From Lunularia cruciata (taxonomy: Eukaryota > Streptophyta > Marchantiopsida > Lunulariales > Lunulariaceae), in the NCBI GenBank assembly GCA_948567375.1, contig OX419756.1, positions 75,556,552 through 75,620,551 on the forward strand: a stretch of DNA of 64,000 nt, given 5' to 3'. Numbering within the stretch: position 1 is the first letter of the stretch; every line of letters starts with the position of its first letter. A program made the position numbers and the translations under genes. Below are positions 11,697 to 24,607 of this stretch, one piece after another. The notes below the pieces were generated by a model. That model worked only from the letters and a program-made list of their open reading frames with translations. It did no database searches and was not told where the DNA came from.

Positions 11697-14600
11697 TCAT
11701 TGCACATGACATCCTTGGGCGTCGCGTAATAGTTGCATCTCTCGAGTCAAGCGCTGCAAATAACCAAACTTGTTACGTAAGTTCATACATCCAATCAGAA
11801 TGTTGTGAGGCATGGAATCACACAATTTGCCCATCTAAAGTGTCGTTTAAATTTCTGAGACTAGTAATCCAAACCAGAGGGTGAGACAGGCACAGTCAAG
11901 AGAAGACGGTCGGACCTCTCTTGTATCAGTTGTTCGCAAAAGTTGTAGCCTCTCGTGAGGTCTCACACGCAGGAGGTTCGCAATCTGCCAAACGACATAA
12001 CATTATTCGGTATAGCTTTCGTTCTTCGCACCTCAGGAACTGCATAATATGGGTCTTGCCACTATCTCAGAATCTAGACAAACCTAGTTGAGGGTTAACA
12101 TTTCTTGGTTGAAGAATAAGGTGGCAAGTTTTTGACTGGGAAGGCTAAACAGGTGCAAGTAAGAATAGCAGCGAATTCTACATTGTCTGATTTAACCAGA
12201 CCAGAGAAAAAGTTCTATCTCAATGTTTAGTAGCCCAGCACTGAGATATAGGCAAATTCTGCTCTTTGATTCATGAGTTTTGAAGGGATCCGTACCCAGA
12301 AACTGAACGCCTCAGCTTGTGATGAATTAGGCATGTTCTCTGCACGCTTTACCACGTCAAGGACTGTTCGTCGATCTTGAAGGAACAAACAGAGAAGCAA
12401 GAAAAGATGTCACAGTAAACCTCCCTTCTCGCGACAACATTCAAGCTTGTTCTTCAAAGAATACTACATGGATAAGAACTAACTACATTCTTCTCCATAT
12501 AGTATCTTGACTTGATCTTGATCTCCAAAACATGTGTAGTTCTTGCAAGCACAGCTGCAAGCGCTTATTAATAAGACAAAGTGGGTAAGACTAGCATCAC
12601 ATCACACTCCTGTAAGGCACTACTAAAGCGTTTGCCAATCAGCTGCCGATTTTAAGATCCTAAACAGTTCTAATCTAGATATCCCAGCGCGGGTAAACGA
12701 AAAATTCAAGTTCCAAGTTTATTACCAGGTCTCGATAAATCTTGTCCTCGCTGGAGCCATGTCTTAGCAAGGTGGGATGCGCTTTTCAGCAGACTGTTCA
12801 ACTACATCGATGTTCACATGAGTCGCATACTAATTAGCAGGAATTTAAGTAGACTTACGATTGCTCTTATAAAACGAGAAAACATTCAAGTTCATGATAA
12901 AACGTAATGTTCGTCACGAAAGTATCAACGTTGTACCTGTTCCTTTTCAGTTGAACCATCTTCAAGGGGAGTATCTTCAATCCACTTCACCTTAGCTACC
13001 CGGTATCTGAATACACATGTGTTGAGCAAGTTATCAACTGACCTGTTTAGAGAGTTCCTATCATTCCCGAATGAACCGTTGTCTTCTTATAATAGCCGAC
13101 CTGGAATAATTTGTACTTAACAAGACAATACATAATCCGATAGCTGGATCAAAACGAAGTGATAATATCTTTAAAACCTTGATATCAACATCACCAATCT
13201 GATATCTTGCTACCATGTAATGAAAGACGTACCCGTCTTGCTCCCATACGCTAGTTATGCTGCAGCGGCGACGACCTTCCACCTACAAAATCGATAGGGC
13301 AGCTGGATACTTAGTTCAACTGTTGAGTTCCATTATTCAATTTGCGGACGGCTGAAGAATTCTTGACGCTGGTTTATTTTCTGCAGCGAGACCTCAGGAA
13401 GGGTGTGCAGTCCCTAATCCGGATCCGGTCCGGATTTAGTTATACCCAGTTACCAATAGAGTGCTTAGATATACATTCACAACTTTTGTTCAGTTCTCGG
13501 AAGTTCCTTACATCGTATGTTTCTAAGGGTCAGGACTGCTTCACGTTAATGCAACGAATGCTTCAAGCGACTGGTGCTTGACGGCTTAAGTGCTCAGGTC
13601 AGCTTCAGAATAGACTTGTTGGAAGCTGGGAACTTCTTCAGTAGGTCACTTGGTTTATTCTCCTCACTCTCAGGGAGTAGGAAAAGAGCTCTCCATTCTA
13701 TTCACCACGGATCATTGTATTCCAATACCTCACTTGCATTGAGGTTGTCGAGACTTAAAACTGTTCGGATTTCTATATTTTCTCACCAAGAACCTCTAGA
13801 TGTTACACAGACTTCATTTGCACCAACCTCCAAGTAGAAGCGTCCATCAGGTAACGGCTGGCACCTGCATAGTTAGAGTTCAAAAGTTACAGTCAGGCGG
13901 TTTGTACGCTTTACAGATACACATACTGCAAAACTGTCATTTAAATAAAGACATTTGGAGAGACTCACTCGCAAATCTCCACCTCACAACCAATATCCGC
14001 CAGTACGCCGTTCGCATCAACCCCCACCTGAAATCAGGGCAAAACCAAGTGAGCAGAGGCTTGCTAGTTGAGAGTGGTTCCACGACTAATCTCCAAGGCC
14101 ATAAAAAGGATGCTCACCATGCCCATACGATGGTTCCCCTCCATGACTCTCCGCACCTGAAATTCAGAATTCAGTAATTATAGATGGTACAAGACGTAAG
14201 AATGTAGACAAAAGGACAGCCAGTATCTAGCAAACCATTGCTTGAAGGAAGGAACCTAAGAAAGTGTATAAGCTGACAGACAGAGAAAAGCCCAATCCTT
14301 ACCATTAGCCTGTACCGAGGCTCAAATATGTTCAGCTGCATTCGCTCATCTGGTAGAACAACATCCATCACAAAGAGTGGCAATATCTCCTCTCCTGTTA
14401 GTGCGACTTCGTCCATCTCATCTTTTCTTTCTTTGTACTCCTCCGGGAAGTTGCGTTGTATCAGGTTGTTGAGCGTCACACTAAGTGCAGTAACAAGATT
14501 TGACTTTAGATGGGAGTATAAAATGAAACAAGCTAACGCATAGTATAAAATTCTAACTCCGTAAGATTTCACTGCACTCCAAAAAGAGATGGTTGAGATA

Positions 14601-17102
14601 GAAATATGAAATGCATTACCTAACGGGGTAAGTTTTGGGGCTGACAAAAAGTACAGTTCTGCACATTGGGCATTTGTTTCCTGCATACAGCATGACACGA
14701 ATTAACCATGAATCATTCTTGTAGCAACAATATGCACAGGCTGCAGTGACTTGATTTGTATTCACCGGCATAGAGAGCTCACACAAATTTAGACAGCAAC
14801 CCATACTTCGTTACATTGATCATAAGTCTTCATTCAGGATCCCTGCAATGATGCTTGAAGATGATCGAAAGTTTTTAGCTGCTCAGGTCATTTACCATGG
14901 TCCATAGCTTGGAGCAAGCAAGCTCGACAGAAGGAATGGCCACAAGGTGTTGTAACAGGACTGTACAGCAGTTTTAGACAGAGCGTGCAATCCAACTCAT
15001 CCGACCTCTCCACTTTTGCCCGCTTCTGCCTCGATAAATTCTCAACTTCCTCCAACTGACCTCCGAACTCCGCATTCAAGATTTTGAGGGATTTTTGCAA
15101 AGCTTTGCTAAGATTGAAACATATTCACAGGAGTGAGAATATATCTTTTTTGTCATCATCTACAGTACAGTCCGAGGATGTCAACAACATTCCTCATCCG
15201 ACAACCAATAAACCAGATAAGCATCTAGATAAGTAACGAAGCTGCTTTCATAAATAGTTGTTTCACCTGGTTGGATCCAGCTGAAGACCATCCAAGAAGG
15301 CATTCCTTGCTTCTTCATACTGCTCCAACTGTACACACACATCGCCAAAAATCAATGCAGAGACAGGATATACTGGATCAGTTTGGACTTCTATGAAAGT
15401 GCTGGACGGAGAATAGTGTAGTTTATTCACCTAATCCTATCAAAAGTATTACCAACATATGGATCCACTAATCAAGGTGGCAATACCAACTTCAGAAGAG
15501 GATCTAAGCAGACTCTGAACACTTTAAGCATTGGAGATCGTTAATCAGCCCAACGAACCAGAACCAATGCTGTTCCCTTGCGCAGATGAGTCTTTGGCCA
15601 ATCACCCCGCAGCTTGAGCAATTTCTCCGCGTCCTTCAATGCGAGCTATTGAACAATTTGAAACATGAGAGCACGTGTGAGTATAATCTACTAGGATGGA
15701 TACAATGTGCAACCTGACTGACAGGGCTAAAGAAAGGAAAATAACCTGTGCTGAATACATGGGATCAAAACCATTTATAGCACTTTCTTCGGAAAACGTA
15801 GCGGGAATTTTCCTCAGGGTCTCACTGTACCTGCAAAACATATTTCATATTTCAAAACAACGTATCAAGGGAGTGTCTGCCAGCTGCATTTGTTCGCTCT
15901 TGAAGAAATGGAAATGCGCAGTCCAAGCAGCTTACGTCTGGTAGCTGCATTTGGTTCGGCTTACTGATTGTCCTCCATTGAATTGGAATTGCATAGTCTT
16001 AGCAGCTTAGCATCGATGTTTAAAACTTTTAAAATGGCCAGATAAACAGAGGTAGAGATTGATGGAACGAGAAACTACTAACGAGCCATGCGTTGGACTC
16101 ACTTGCAGATTCCTAGTCACTTCTGCAACTTATAACCTGTACCCTATTGTTACGTAGTCACACCATAATGGCGATAACCAGCCACATCATAAGTTCACTT
16201 CGAACTTTGATTTCACTATTTCCTGATCATGTACCTTGGTGGTGGTTGAACTTTTATGATCTTTTATATACCTGTAGTTATTGCTGCAATTTGAGGTTCA
16301 CGTGAGAAAAATGAAGAACATAGCAAATCTGCTAAGAATACGAGTCTGTCGGATGGATAGGGTGAACCTGAACCAAGAACAGAGATCTTAAGCATAAAAT
16401 TTGTTCAGCTCAGAGTTAGGCGGGCCATGAATAAAGAATACAGACGCTCAAGTTCACAATCCTAATCAAGTCCTACAAACTAAGGGGAAGCACATACCGG
16501 CAATATGCAGCGCAGCGATTGCTCAGCAGAACAGCTGGATCCGCGGGTCGAGTTTGCAATGCCTCTGAGTATTTCTTGATAGCCTGCATGACACAAGAAC
16601 AGTCTAATTACACGAAATTCTGATCTGTCTTGCCCCGCGGAAACTTTAGTCTAGGCCACACTTGTGAATGCCGAATAGTGCCTTTCACACTGTTCCAGTA
16701 TCAACGATGAAGAAGCAAAATTTCCTTAATTTTGTGTCCAAATCACTCTGTAATTGACAAAGCGAATGCTATCAATTACACGACACAGACGCTCATGCAG
16801 TAACAAATTGATCATTCTCAGAAATCCCGATGGGCAAGCGTCGAGTCTAGTTATGAAACGCGAAATTCAGTCATCCTCGTCCTAAAGAGTCAAAAGTACA
16901 ACACTGATTGAGTAATTCAAACCGTTCAGAACCACAAACAATCAGCGCAGAAGCTCTGCACCTCGTTATAGTTCCCGCGGCGAAAGGCCTCATTCCCCTT
17001 GTTCAACCGCGGCGCTCCGTCCTGACTATCGACATCGTCGTCATCGGAAGCAGCAGCAGAAGCATCCACCGACTCGGCATAACGCTCCTGTAGCTGAGCC
17101 AT
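11697..17102 (-). CDS. TPR-RING-LON domain protein, LONRF-like E3 ubiquitin ligase (478 aa, 17 exons)
   Basis: Exons (minus strand, 5' to 3'): 16962-17102, 16498-16583, 15746-15830, 15559-15645, 15267-15328, 14896-15107, 14620-14680, 14303-14480, 14118-14156, 13969-14027, 13828-13864, 13233-13282, 12937-13006, 12726-12801, 12296-12363, 11916-11984, 11697-11753. The total is 1437 bases, all phases join, and TGA is at 11697-11699. Residues 33-150 form TPR repeats ([36 protein letters not shown]). Residues 194-231 are a complete C3HC4 RING: C194, C197, C209, H211, C214, C217, C228, C231. From about 270 to the end is a LON N-terminal (substrate-binding) domain: [32 protein letters not shown] and a terminal GCHVQ. 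No AAA+ or Ser-Lys protease part is present, as expected for this family. The predicted role is a cytosolic or nuclear ubiquitin ligase that reads substrates through its TPR and LON parts. Confidence 0.93.
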
Positions 17103-18420
17103 ACTCCTCCCTCTTACAATTCAAATTCTACCACTTCCACTCCCCTATTCCTCCCTGTCAAAACGAAGAAATGCCGAGCAATTTCCCTACTACACTCTTC
17201 TCAGCAGCAATTGCTGACGATCAGTTGCTGTTGTTCACAGAATGTATGAATCGATCATCAATCAGAACAACCGTCATTTCCGTGCAATTAGTAATAGTAT
17301 TGAGTTGGGATTGACTCGACTCGCGGAGAAGGGGATTTGAGTTGCTCTAGTAGCTCAACGTGGTAGCCTGTGAGCCTTGGCCTACAGAAATCCCAAACCT
17401 TTTGGGACGAGAAGCTACCGGTTTTAGTTTGGCGTGACCCGGTCGTCCTGGAAATTGCTCCTTCACATGATGGACGCCTCATCGATCTTCCCGTCAACTG
17501 TCCGCTCCCTTTCCATTCGTAAATCACGTAAGCGCAAGGGACCAGGTCCATGGCACCATAAGTAGGTGAAATGTTTTTGACAAGATTTGAATATGTTGAC
17601 CTTGAAACCAATACGAAATACCACGAAATGGATATTGTCTTGTATATAAAAGATAAGTGGATGACCTTCAGGATCATAAGAGATTAGCATGTATATTGGG
17701 TATATTCTTTTTAGTATTATCAACTCTTTGTTTTATCTAATAAGTACGAGAATGTTTTATATAAAATTTGTGGGAATCTATAGTGATATTATTGGACTAA
17801 GGACTTTTGAGTGCCTAACAAAAGATTTGGTCCTTCGTAGTGATCTTGTGCAAAAGCACATGTCTACTATTTTTGGATAACCGTGCTCTCTTGGCACTCC
17901 TATTTGTGTCTCGTTTTGTGGTTGTTGATAGGCTAATCTTGGTGATACATGTGACCAAGGTGGAAGAGGGATCCTTTTCTCTCTAGTTGTTATAGCAGTA
18001 AACGAGAGATTGTCTATCCCCATGAGCACAAAATCACCTTCCATCCCTTGTATCCTTACCTTCCGATTGGTCTAGAGGCTTGAGTCTTCCTTGATGGAGT
18101 AACAATTTCAACATATGTTACATTCTCTCTTACTTGACTTGTCCATTCATTGAGCTACTAAAGCACATATTTGCTCTTGCTCAAGCAAGGGTGCAAGCTC
18201 TTGGATCCTAGCTCAACCCTGCATTAGTGCATTTGGACTTGTACTAGCTATCTTCTCTATAGCGATGAGATTCCACCAAGGTTTGGTCCACACATTTGCA
18301 TCTTCATTACTCACTTGTGAGCATGGTTCTACACTAGATGGTCCATAGTGTTTGATATGGCACAAGAGAGTAGATACCTTGGAGTGAGCATTCATATGCT
18401 TGTAGACAACAAGTGTTAGG
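17103..18420. other. Promoter-side intergenic DNA passing into repeat-rich DNA
   Basis: The first 500 bases upstream of the TPR-RING-LON start codon are mixed in composition and probably hold its promoter and 5' UTR. From about 17.6 kb the sequence turns AT-rich. Open frames such as the minus one at 17778-18044 have no recognisable motif; they may belong to the repeat remnant that becomes recognisable at 18.4 kb. Confidence 0.4.
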
Positions 18421-18439
18421 GCAAACTTGTTTTTGGTCC

Positions 18440-19015
18440 AAGATGATCAAGTGACAATAATAGATTTCATGGTTACAAATCCTATGCGTGATGTAGTTTT
18501 AGAAGGAGTGATTACTCATGCCCATGGATGGGTGGCAAGTAGAATGACAACAGGCAAGGTCTCCAAGTATATAGATATGTAGCGAGGTTACCTCTTTTTT
18601 CTTCTAGCCTTGGAGTTATATGGAGCTACGGATAAAAAATTTGACATATTTATCAAGGAGTGTGTAAAAGCATATCATATTACATGTATGGGGTACCACT
18701 CTCACTCTCATACAAAAGTATACTCTCATACTTCATAGCATATTGCAAACAATATGTGTCCATTGCTCTACAAAGAGCACTGGTTGGTGCAGTCCATAGG
18801 AGAGCAATTACACTAGGTAATGCTTCTTTGGATGCTTTGGTAGTTTACAAGTTGCAGAGTACGGTTATCTTAGGTACAATTGGGGAGATTTCTCATATTG
18901 ATACTACTTAGCCACATTTCACCTCTTTTGTCTTATCCTTGTATGGCTTGATGGTGTCTTCCCATCAAGCCTTACAGCCATTGTGTTTTCTAGGTAGTTG
19001 CCTTTTTCTTTCTTT
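18440..19015 (+). mobile_element. LINE-like remnant, ORF C-terminus with R2-type endonuclease-like features
   Basis: The plus strand reads DFMVTNPMRDVV, then KVSKYIDM, stop, then LALELYGATDKKFDIFIKEC, then IALQRALVGAVHRRAITLG and SLDALVV, ending in ISHIDTT and a stop near 18909. The order of an Asp-containing strand, K..KY, and a later aromatic/Gly motif resembles the restriction-like endonuclease region at the C-terminus of R2-clade LINEs (inference). A second copy of the same C-terminus at 32804-33026 reads IHRRAITLGDVSLDAPVV and ISHIDSIGA, stop. The 3' tail is pyrimidine-rich (TTGCCTTTTTCTTTCTTT). Stops and shifts make it non-functional. Confidence 0.5.
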
Positions 19016-20072
19016 ATATAAAATTAATATAGTAAGACAATATTTTGATTTGACAATAAGTATCAAGTTGAAAATTTTTTTATTATAGATGGTATACATA
19101 ATGATTATTTTTAAAAGAGTGTATAAAAGCAAAAGGCAAAAACTTGAACTATTTTCAACAAAATTGTATGGTTGGAGCAAAGAAATTTATCAATATCAAA
19201 GTAATATGCTTGTTAGAAACATGTTTCTAACTAAGGAAATTTGCATATATGCATTTAAAAAATAAATAAAAATATATCATTAAAATTTTTTATTTTCAAA
19301 TTATACTCTTGGTTGGTTACTGCAAAAAGTGTTTTTGAGAATGTGTTTTATTGCTTCACCATCCAAGTTATCTCAAATTTTGTTGTCATACCCAAATGAT
19401 AAAACCAACAGTCTATGGAAGGTGTAAGATATGATAGTGCAAGCGATATAAAATCAGAGATGCAACACTATGAATTCAATAGTAACTTCTAACTGCAAAC
19501 TATTGTTTCATTAGGGAATTTTAGCACAACTCATACAACAAAATTATTATCCAATCCCTCACAAAAGAAAATAAGAAAATATTTAGCTTAACATTAAATA
19601 CAAATAACCATGGTGATGAGAACAATGTAGCACTCCAAAGATTCATTGTCCCATAGATCACCTTGAGATAAAATATATTCACTAAGAAGAAGAAATTAGT
19701 GAGATTAAACAAGTGCATTGCAGAAGATACAACCAACTTTGCCATTATCCTAACTCTTATAAAGAGTTGAGTGTATTTTAGAGTGAAAAAGTACTAATCC
19801 AAGGATAAGTTTGTAAATAAATTTTTTATTATAGGCATTTAAAGGATATATGTTGTAAAAATAAAATTTAGAGGTATTTCTATAAATTTTTATTTTTTAA
19901 TATATATGATAGTATATAAATGGTGCTTATATAAATAAAATAAAAATAAAAATTATAATTATAACATGCAATAATAAGTCAACCATAGATGGGAGAAAAG
20001 ACAATAAGTAAAATTGGATTTGAATTAAATATTCATGTAAAAATTACTATAAAAATATATAGCTAATATTTT

Positions 20073-20134
<62 letters not shown>

Positions 20135-21953
20135 CTTTAAATTATACACTGTTCCATGTTTTGAATTTTGAGCAAAAGATTTGGCTTTAAATTCCGTGCA
20201 TTTAGAGAGCTTGAGAATTGTTATAGTAGCAAAATCAAAGAACACTATCATTCTTTGATTTTCCTAGTATAACATTGAATTAAATTGTGATTTGTAAGAA
20301 ATTGAAGAATCAAAATTGAAAGAGTAGGAATGTTTGAGGACCCCCAAACTACTAAAATTCTCCTCATGTACAATAGAATTTCAGCTTGGTCATAGGTCTT
20401 TGAGAGGTTTAGAGTGAGAGCAAAAGAAAAATTCCTACTAGAATTTTAACAATGAATATAGGTTGCACACACAATCATATTCTACTCTGTTGTGCAAGTA
20501 ATCTTGTTCTAATTTGATGAAATAACAAATTGAAGTTGACATCAATGTGGTAGCATAGTGAAATTGACTGTGATATGGCATCACAAGGGATTTAAGATAA
20601 AGGTAACTACAAAGGAGACTCTAGATTGTGGATTGATTCAAGTCAAGATTGACAATTTATTGTGGATTCATGGGAAATGGAAGTCTATGCAAAGACTTTG
20701 AAGTCAAAATTTTTCAAAATTGATCTTTGCATAAGAGGCATCAACAGAGGATAAACACATAATCATTGCAACATCAACTACTTCATTATACCATAAAAAT
20801 TAGCAAAAGACCATGTGGACTAGTCTATTATCAATCATAAGAACCAATTTAATCAAGGGATTCAAAGATGTACAAGGGGAATCAATTTTTTCTTCATCAT
20901 CCAAGACCAAGTTCTTTATTAAGGATTCAGATTTAGTAGTTGGTGCTATCACATTCCACAATCACGTTTGCAAATGACCAAGTTCTCTTACCACTTTGTT
21001 CATGGTTGAGAACTCTCAATTGTTAATGGCATCATCTACACTCAACAATAGCTTGAGTGCGTTACTCTCATAGATTGGAGAAAGGAGTTTGATATGGAGA
21101 TAAGCGGTACTAACTCTTGTAGTAGATCATGGAGAGCATAGTTGAAGGCCACATGATACTTAGGGATATTTTTTTATCCTTGATATGATATTTGGATTTT
21201 GTGCATGGAAGTTTGTGAAAGATAAGTTATTAAGACTTCTCAATTTCTAGTGGTTCTTGGAGTTGAGTTAAGGATCAAGAGTGAACCTTATAATTATGGA
21301 CTTCATCAATGTGGCAATAAGAGTTGCAAGAGGTGTTTATTTTGTAATGGTGATTAGACTTGAGTGTGGAGTTGAGTTTGGAGGAAAAGATGATCTTTGA
21401 TGGCCATATATAGGCCTATTTCACCTCCCTAATTTGTTTTCATTTTTGATTTTACCCTATTTTCTCCTCTTATTGCTTTACTTTGGTTTGTAGCTTATTA
21501 CTTAATATATCATGTTTATTTTCTATGTGCTATTCTTTGTACTTTTATGTGTGATTGTTTTCAATAGACATCTTACAATAATCTCTTTTTGTTATTTGGT
21601 ATGGTGACTTAGAGGGATAATCATAAGTCATTGTGGTGACTTAATGTCAGCCAAATACTAGTAAAGTCAATAAGAATAGGTTTTTTCCTTGAGGATAAGG
21701 GTTGGAAATAATTAGAAATGAAGGAAAATAACACTATCTTGCAGTTTTTTTTTCTATTTAACCTCTTGGGCAAAAAATTCCTAGAATATTGTAGTATCAT
21801 CTCCTATGGCACACTACAAAAGAGGGACAATTAACAATCACTTTCATTACAAGTAGATTCCAAATTGCTCTTGAAAGTGATGGCTCACTTCATTCTTTGC
21901 CCTAAAGAACTCTACACCAAAGGCATGTATTACCTTTTCTCCAAAGGCACAAC
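19016..21953. other. AT-rich DNA with no gene recognised
   Basis: This holds the long AT microsatellite at 20077-20131 and otherwise only short open frames without motifs. Composition and lack of coding signal suggest old, decayed repeats. Confidence 0.5.
20077..20131. repeat. (AT)27 microsatellite
   Basis: About 54 uninterrupted bases of alternating A and T. The open frame that reads Tyr-Ile repeats across it on the minus strand is an artefact of the microsatellite. Confidence 0.95.
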
Positions 21954-22048
21954 AAAATCAAAAGCAAGGGCATTTGGCCAACAAGAAGACATCTTTGGTC
22001 AACCAAAGGTGTCTTCTTATTGGCTGAATGCCCTTGCTTTTGATTTGT
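21952..22048. repeat. Near-perfect long hairpin, arms about 46 bp with a 4-base loop
   Basis: The left arm (21952-21998) begins ACAAAATCAAAAGCAAGGGC and ends AAGACATCTTTGG. The right arm (22003-22048) is its reverse complement with about four mismatches. The loop is only TCAA. The open frame 21865-22059 runs through it but shows no protein motif. It could be a foldback element, a template-switch palindrome, or a small-RNA precursor; the tiny loop favours the first two. Confidence 0.8.
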
Positions 22049-24103
22049 GTTACTCTTAATGTTTAGAATCTATCTTGATTCCTCAATGCATTGGTTCACT
22101 CCTTTGGCTTCCTCAAGAATCAAACATCCTAATCAAGCACATAAACACCACTTTGTACTCTAGCACTTGTGATCTTATTATGAAATTCTTCACCCCTACT
22201 CAACATAAGCATTCAACAACATTCAAAAAGAGGTACTATAGTCTTGAAATTGAACTATGGTCATATGAAAAATTGCATGGCTAAGTATGACACCTCATCT
22301 CTTTCCAACATACACCTTTTTCTTTCAATTTCCTTAGTTTTTTTAGAAGTACAATCCCACCAGGATTTCCACAAGTCCCACAACTATGCGGGCTTGGGAC
22401 CATCCATTGAAGAAAAATCCCAAATGGCTTACTATAGTGCTCTCCGAACCGTCCCCGTATAGATCAGGTGTTTATGGTACTCTACAACAATACTCCTAGA
22501 CCTATATTTGAAGGAAATATCTTTGGTAAAGCCTTTGTTAAAAGAAGCCTAGAAGCTAGGAGTATTTGGTGAGTGTTTGTTCTTGGTCTATTGATATCAC
22601 ACTTTTTTGGTCTAACTTAAGCTTGGCTTAATTCTTAAATTACTGCAAAGGTAGTGTGATTCTATTGTTTTATTTAAGTTCCAACACCCATGAAAAAATA
22701 TGTGATGATCAACGACTGAGCTAATGCATTAAACACTCCGCCTGGGGAGTATGGTCACAAGGCTGAAACTGTGTGTCATTTCCCAATATATCAGGCTTGC
22801 ACCTCCATATCAAAATGATCAGGTAACAAGCACCATGTGAATTGCAAATCATACACATAAATGCTAGTAGCTCATCCAACGCTATAACCACACTATTTTT
22901 ATTTCATTCTTGTGTGTTAAAAAAAATGATTTGCCCAAGCCAAAAAATATGTTTTCTAGAAAAGCTCATAATATTGGTAAATCATCTATAATGATTCATG
23001 AATGTAGCTTGCAGAGAGGTGCAACATCTTGGGCTAATAATCCATCTAGTTTGCAAGCATCTGGTGAAAGGGGACGCCAAAAGGGACAGCCTTTCTTGGT
23101 GGTGTCTCTTAGCTGGGGTGGTCAAGGTCAGGTTAACCAACTTGATACGCACTCACTGCCTGATAAAGGGCTTCATATCCCAAGCAAAGAAATTTCCAAT
23201 CAGCAAGGAAGAAAGAAGGATTATAATTGTTTGTTTTTGACCAAAAGAAAATTGCACTTTGGGGAGGAAAATGACACAATAGATGTGCAATATGGGAAAG
23301 TCAATAGTTGTGAGTAGGGAGGAGATCCTACATTGAGGGGCTTCAACAAACCTGAAGGCTCATGGCTATACAAACCCTTGGCAAAGGAGACCTTCATCTT
23401 GAAGGACCTTTGCCTTGAAAGAAGACCATTTGCCTTGAACAACCTTTGGCCCAAAAACTATTTGGACTAAAATACCCTCGGCTTGAAAGTCAATCTATTT
23501 GAAAAGATCACGAGGATTTAAATGTGACATTGATAAATCAAGACGTACAAGTAATGACTTTTGTTTGTAGTAAAAAATTCACATGTGTGGGATACAACCA
23601 CTTGCATCATGGAGACCTACCAAAAATTTGTAATGGTTGACCCATCAACTTAAATACTCAAGGTTGGTCACTTTTCACTTTCGCAAATATTATATAAGTG
23701 TGAGTTGTAGCCAAGATAAAATTCTCCCTACCTTTGATGAGAAGGTGCAAGGATTAGGATTTCAAGAAGAGAGAAAATTGCCACAAGAAAGTGGCATTGA
23801 GAGAGATGAAGCGAAAAGAACTAGATGTACCACCTCAAGTGCCTAGGCATAGAAGGAAAGTGCCTAAATTTATTATCAAAACCCCAAGATTGATCAAGTT
23901 ATCACTCCACTATAGGCAAGAGTTTCTCCTTGGCAAGAAGGTAGAATTATTACTATGGAATTGAGAGTTGAGTGATCATGCTATGATGCATGAAATTAGA
24001 GACAACAGGGATCCAAGGATAGAGAAACTGATATGGATCCTCTTTTCTTGAACACTAGTTGAGATTTTTGGGGCCAAAGAATCCCCCAAATGCCATGACC
24101 TTA
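22049..24103. other. Repeat-type DNA with a coding-like remnant near 23.0-23.3 kb
   Basis: Most of this stretch has no signal. At 22998-23240 the plus strand has an 80-codon open frame containing HLVKGDAKRDSLSWW, LIRTHCLIKGF and KEERRIIIVCF, with a charged/hydrophobic pattern that looks like eroded protein. I do not recognise the family; a transposon ORF is the likeliest source given the surroundings. Confidence 0.25.
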
Positions 24104-24572
24104 TGTAAAAGATTGAGGAGAGAAATATGAGAATGGAAAATTGGAATGCAAAGTCACATTAGAAACACTCAAGTAAGGGTAAACTCTAGATGCATAGTAT
24201 AAGCTTGGGCTTTGGTATTTATAGCATAATAACACAAGGCTCTTGAGAAGCTTTCAAGGAAGATTCCCTCTCAAAGCTGCCTTCTTGGAATGCAAGCTAA
24301 GTTACCCAAGAAGCTGCCAAGGAATCTTCTTCCTAAAAGCCACCTACATGAAAAACAAGCTAAGCTAGCCATTAACTTCATGTGCAAGTTACTTGATCCT
24401 TGGAAAGTACCTACAAGCTTCTCACTAAGAAGCTTTAAAATTACTCTATAATATTAAACTAAGAAGCTTACTAGATGTTTCTAGAACATTCTTGGAATTA
24501 CTAATTATATTTGGCTTATTTTACTAACTTATTAGCTTTTGCTAATTAATTTTCTAAATCCATATTATTACA
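24104..24572 (-). repeat. Solo LTR of family G, target-site duplication CCTTA
   Basis: On the minus strand it starts TGTAATAATATGG and ends ...TCTTTTACA, matching the family G LTRs at 42598, 47734, 52874 and 53348, including the runs of AAGCTTCT/AGAAGC and the internal TATTTATAG. Five bases on each side are identical (CCTTA at 24099-24103 and 24573-24577). No internal sequence remains, so it is a solo LTR left by LTR-LTR recombination. Confidence 0.85.
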
Positions 24573-24607
24573 CCTTAGATTCTACTTGAACCCATCCAAA
24601 CTCAAGC

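Noticed and set aside
11790-11860. Alternative last exon beginning KFKRHFRW after CTCAG
   Set aside because: Same reason: in phase, but without the conserved C-terminal motif.
14171-14698. Single 175-codon minus ORF read as one protein
   Set aside because: It runs through introns 7 and 8 of the TPR-RING-LON gene; only 14303-14480 and 14620-14680 are exons, shown by GT..AG borders and domain continuity.
20063-20251. Minus ORF with Tyr-Ile repeats
   Set aside because: Pure translation of the (AT)27 microsatellite.
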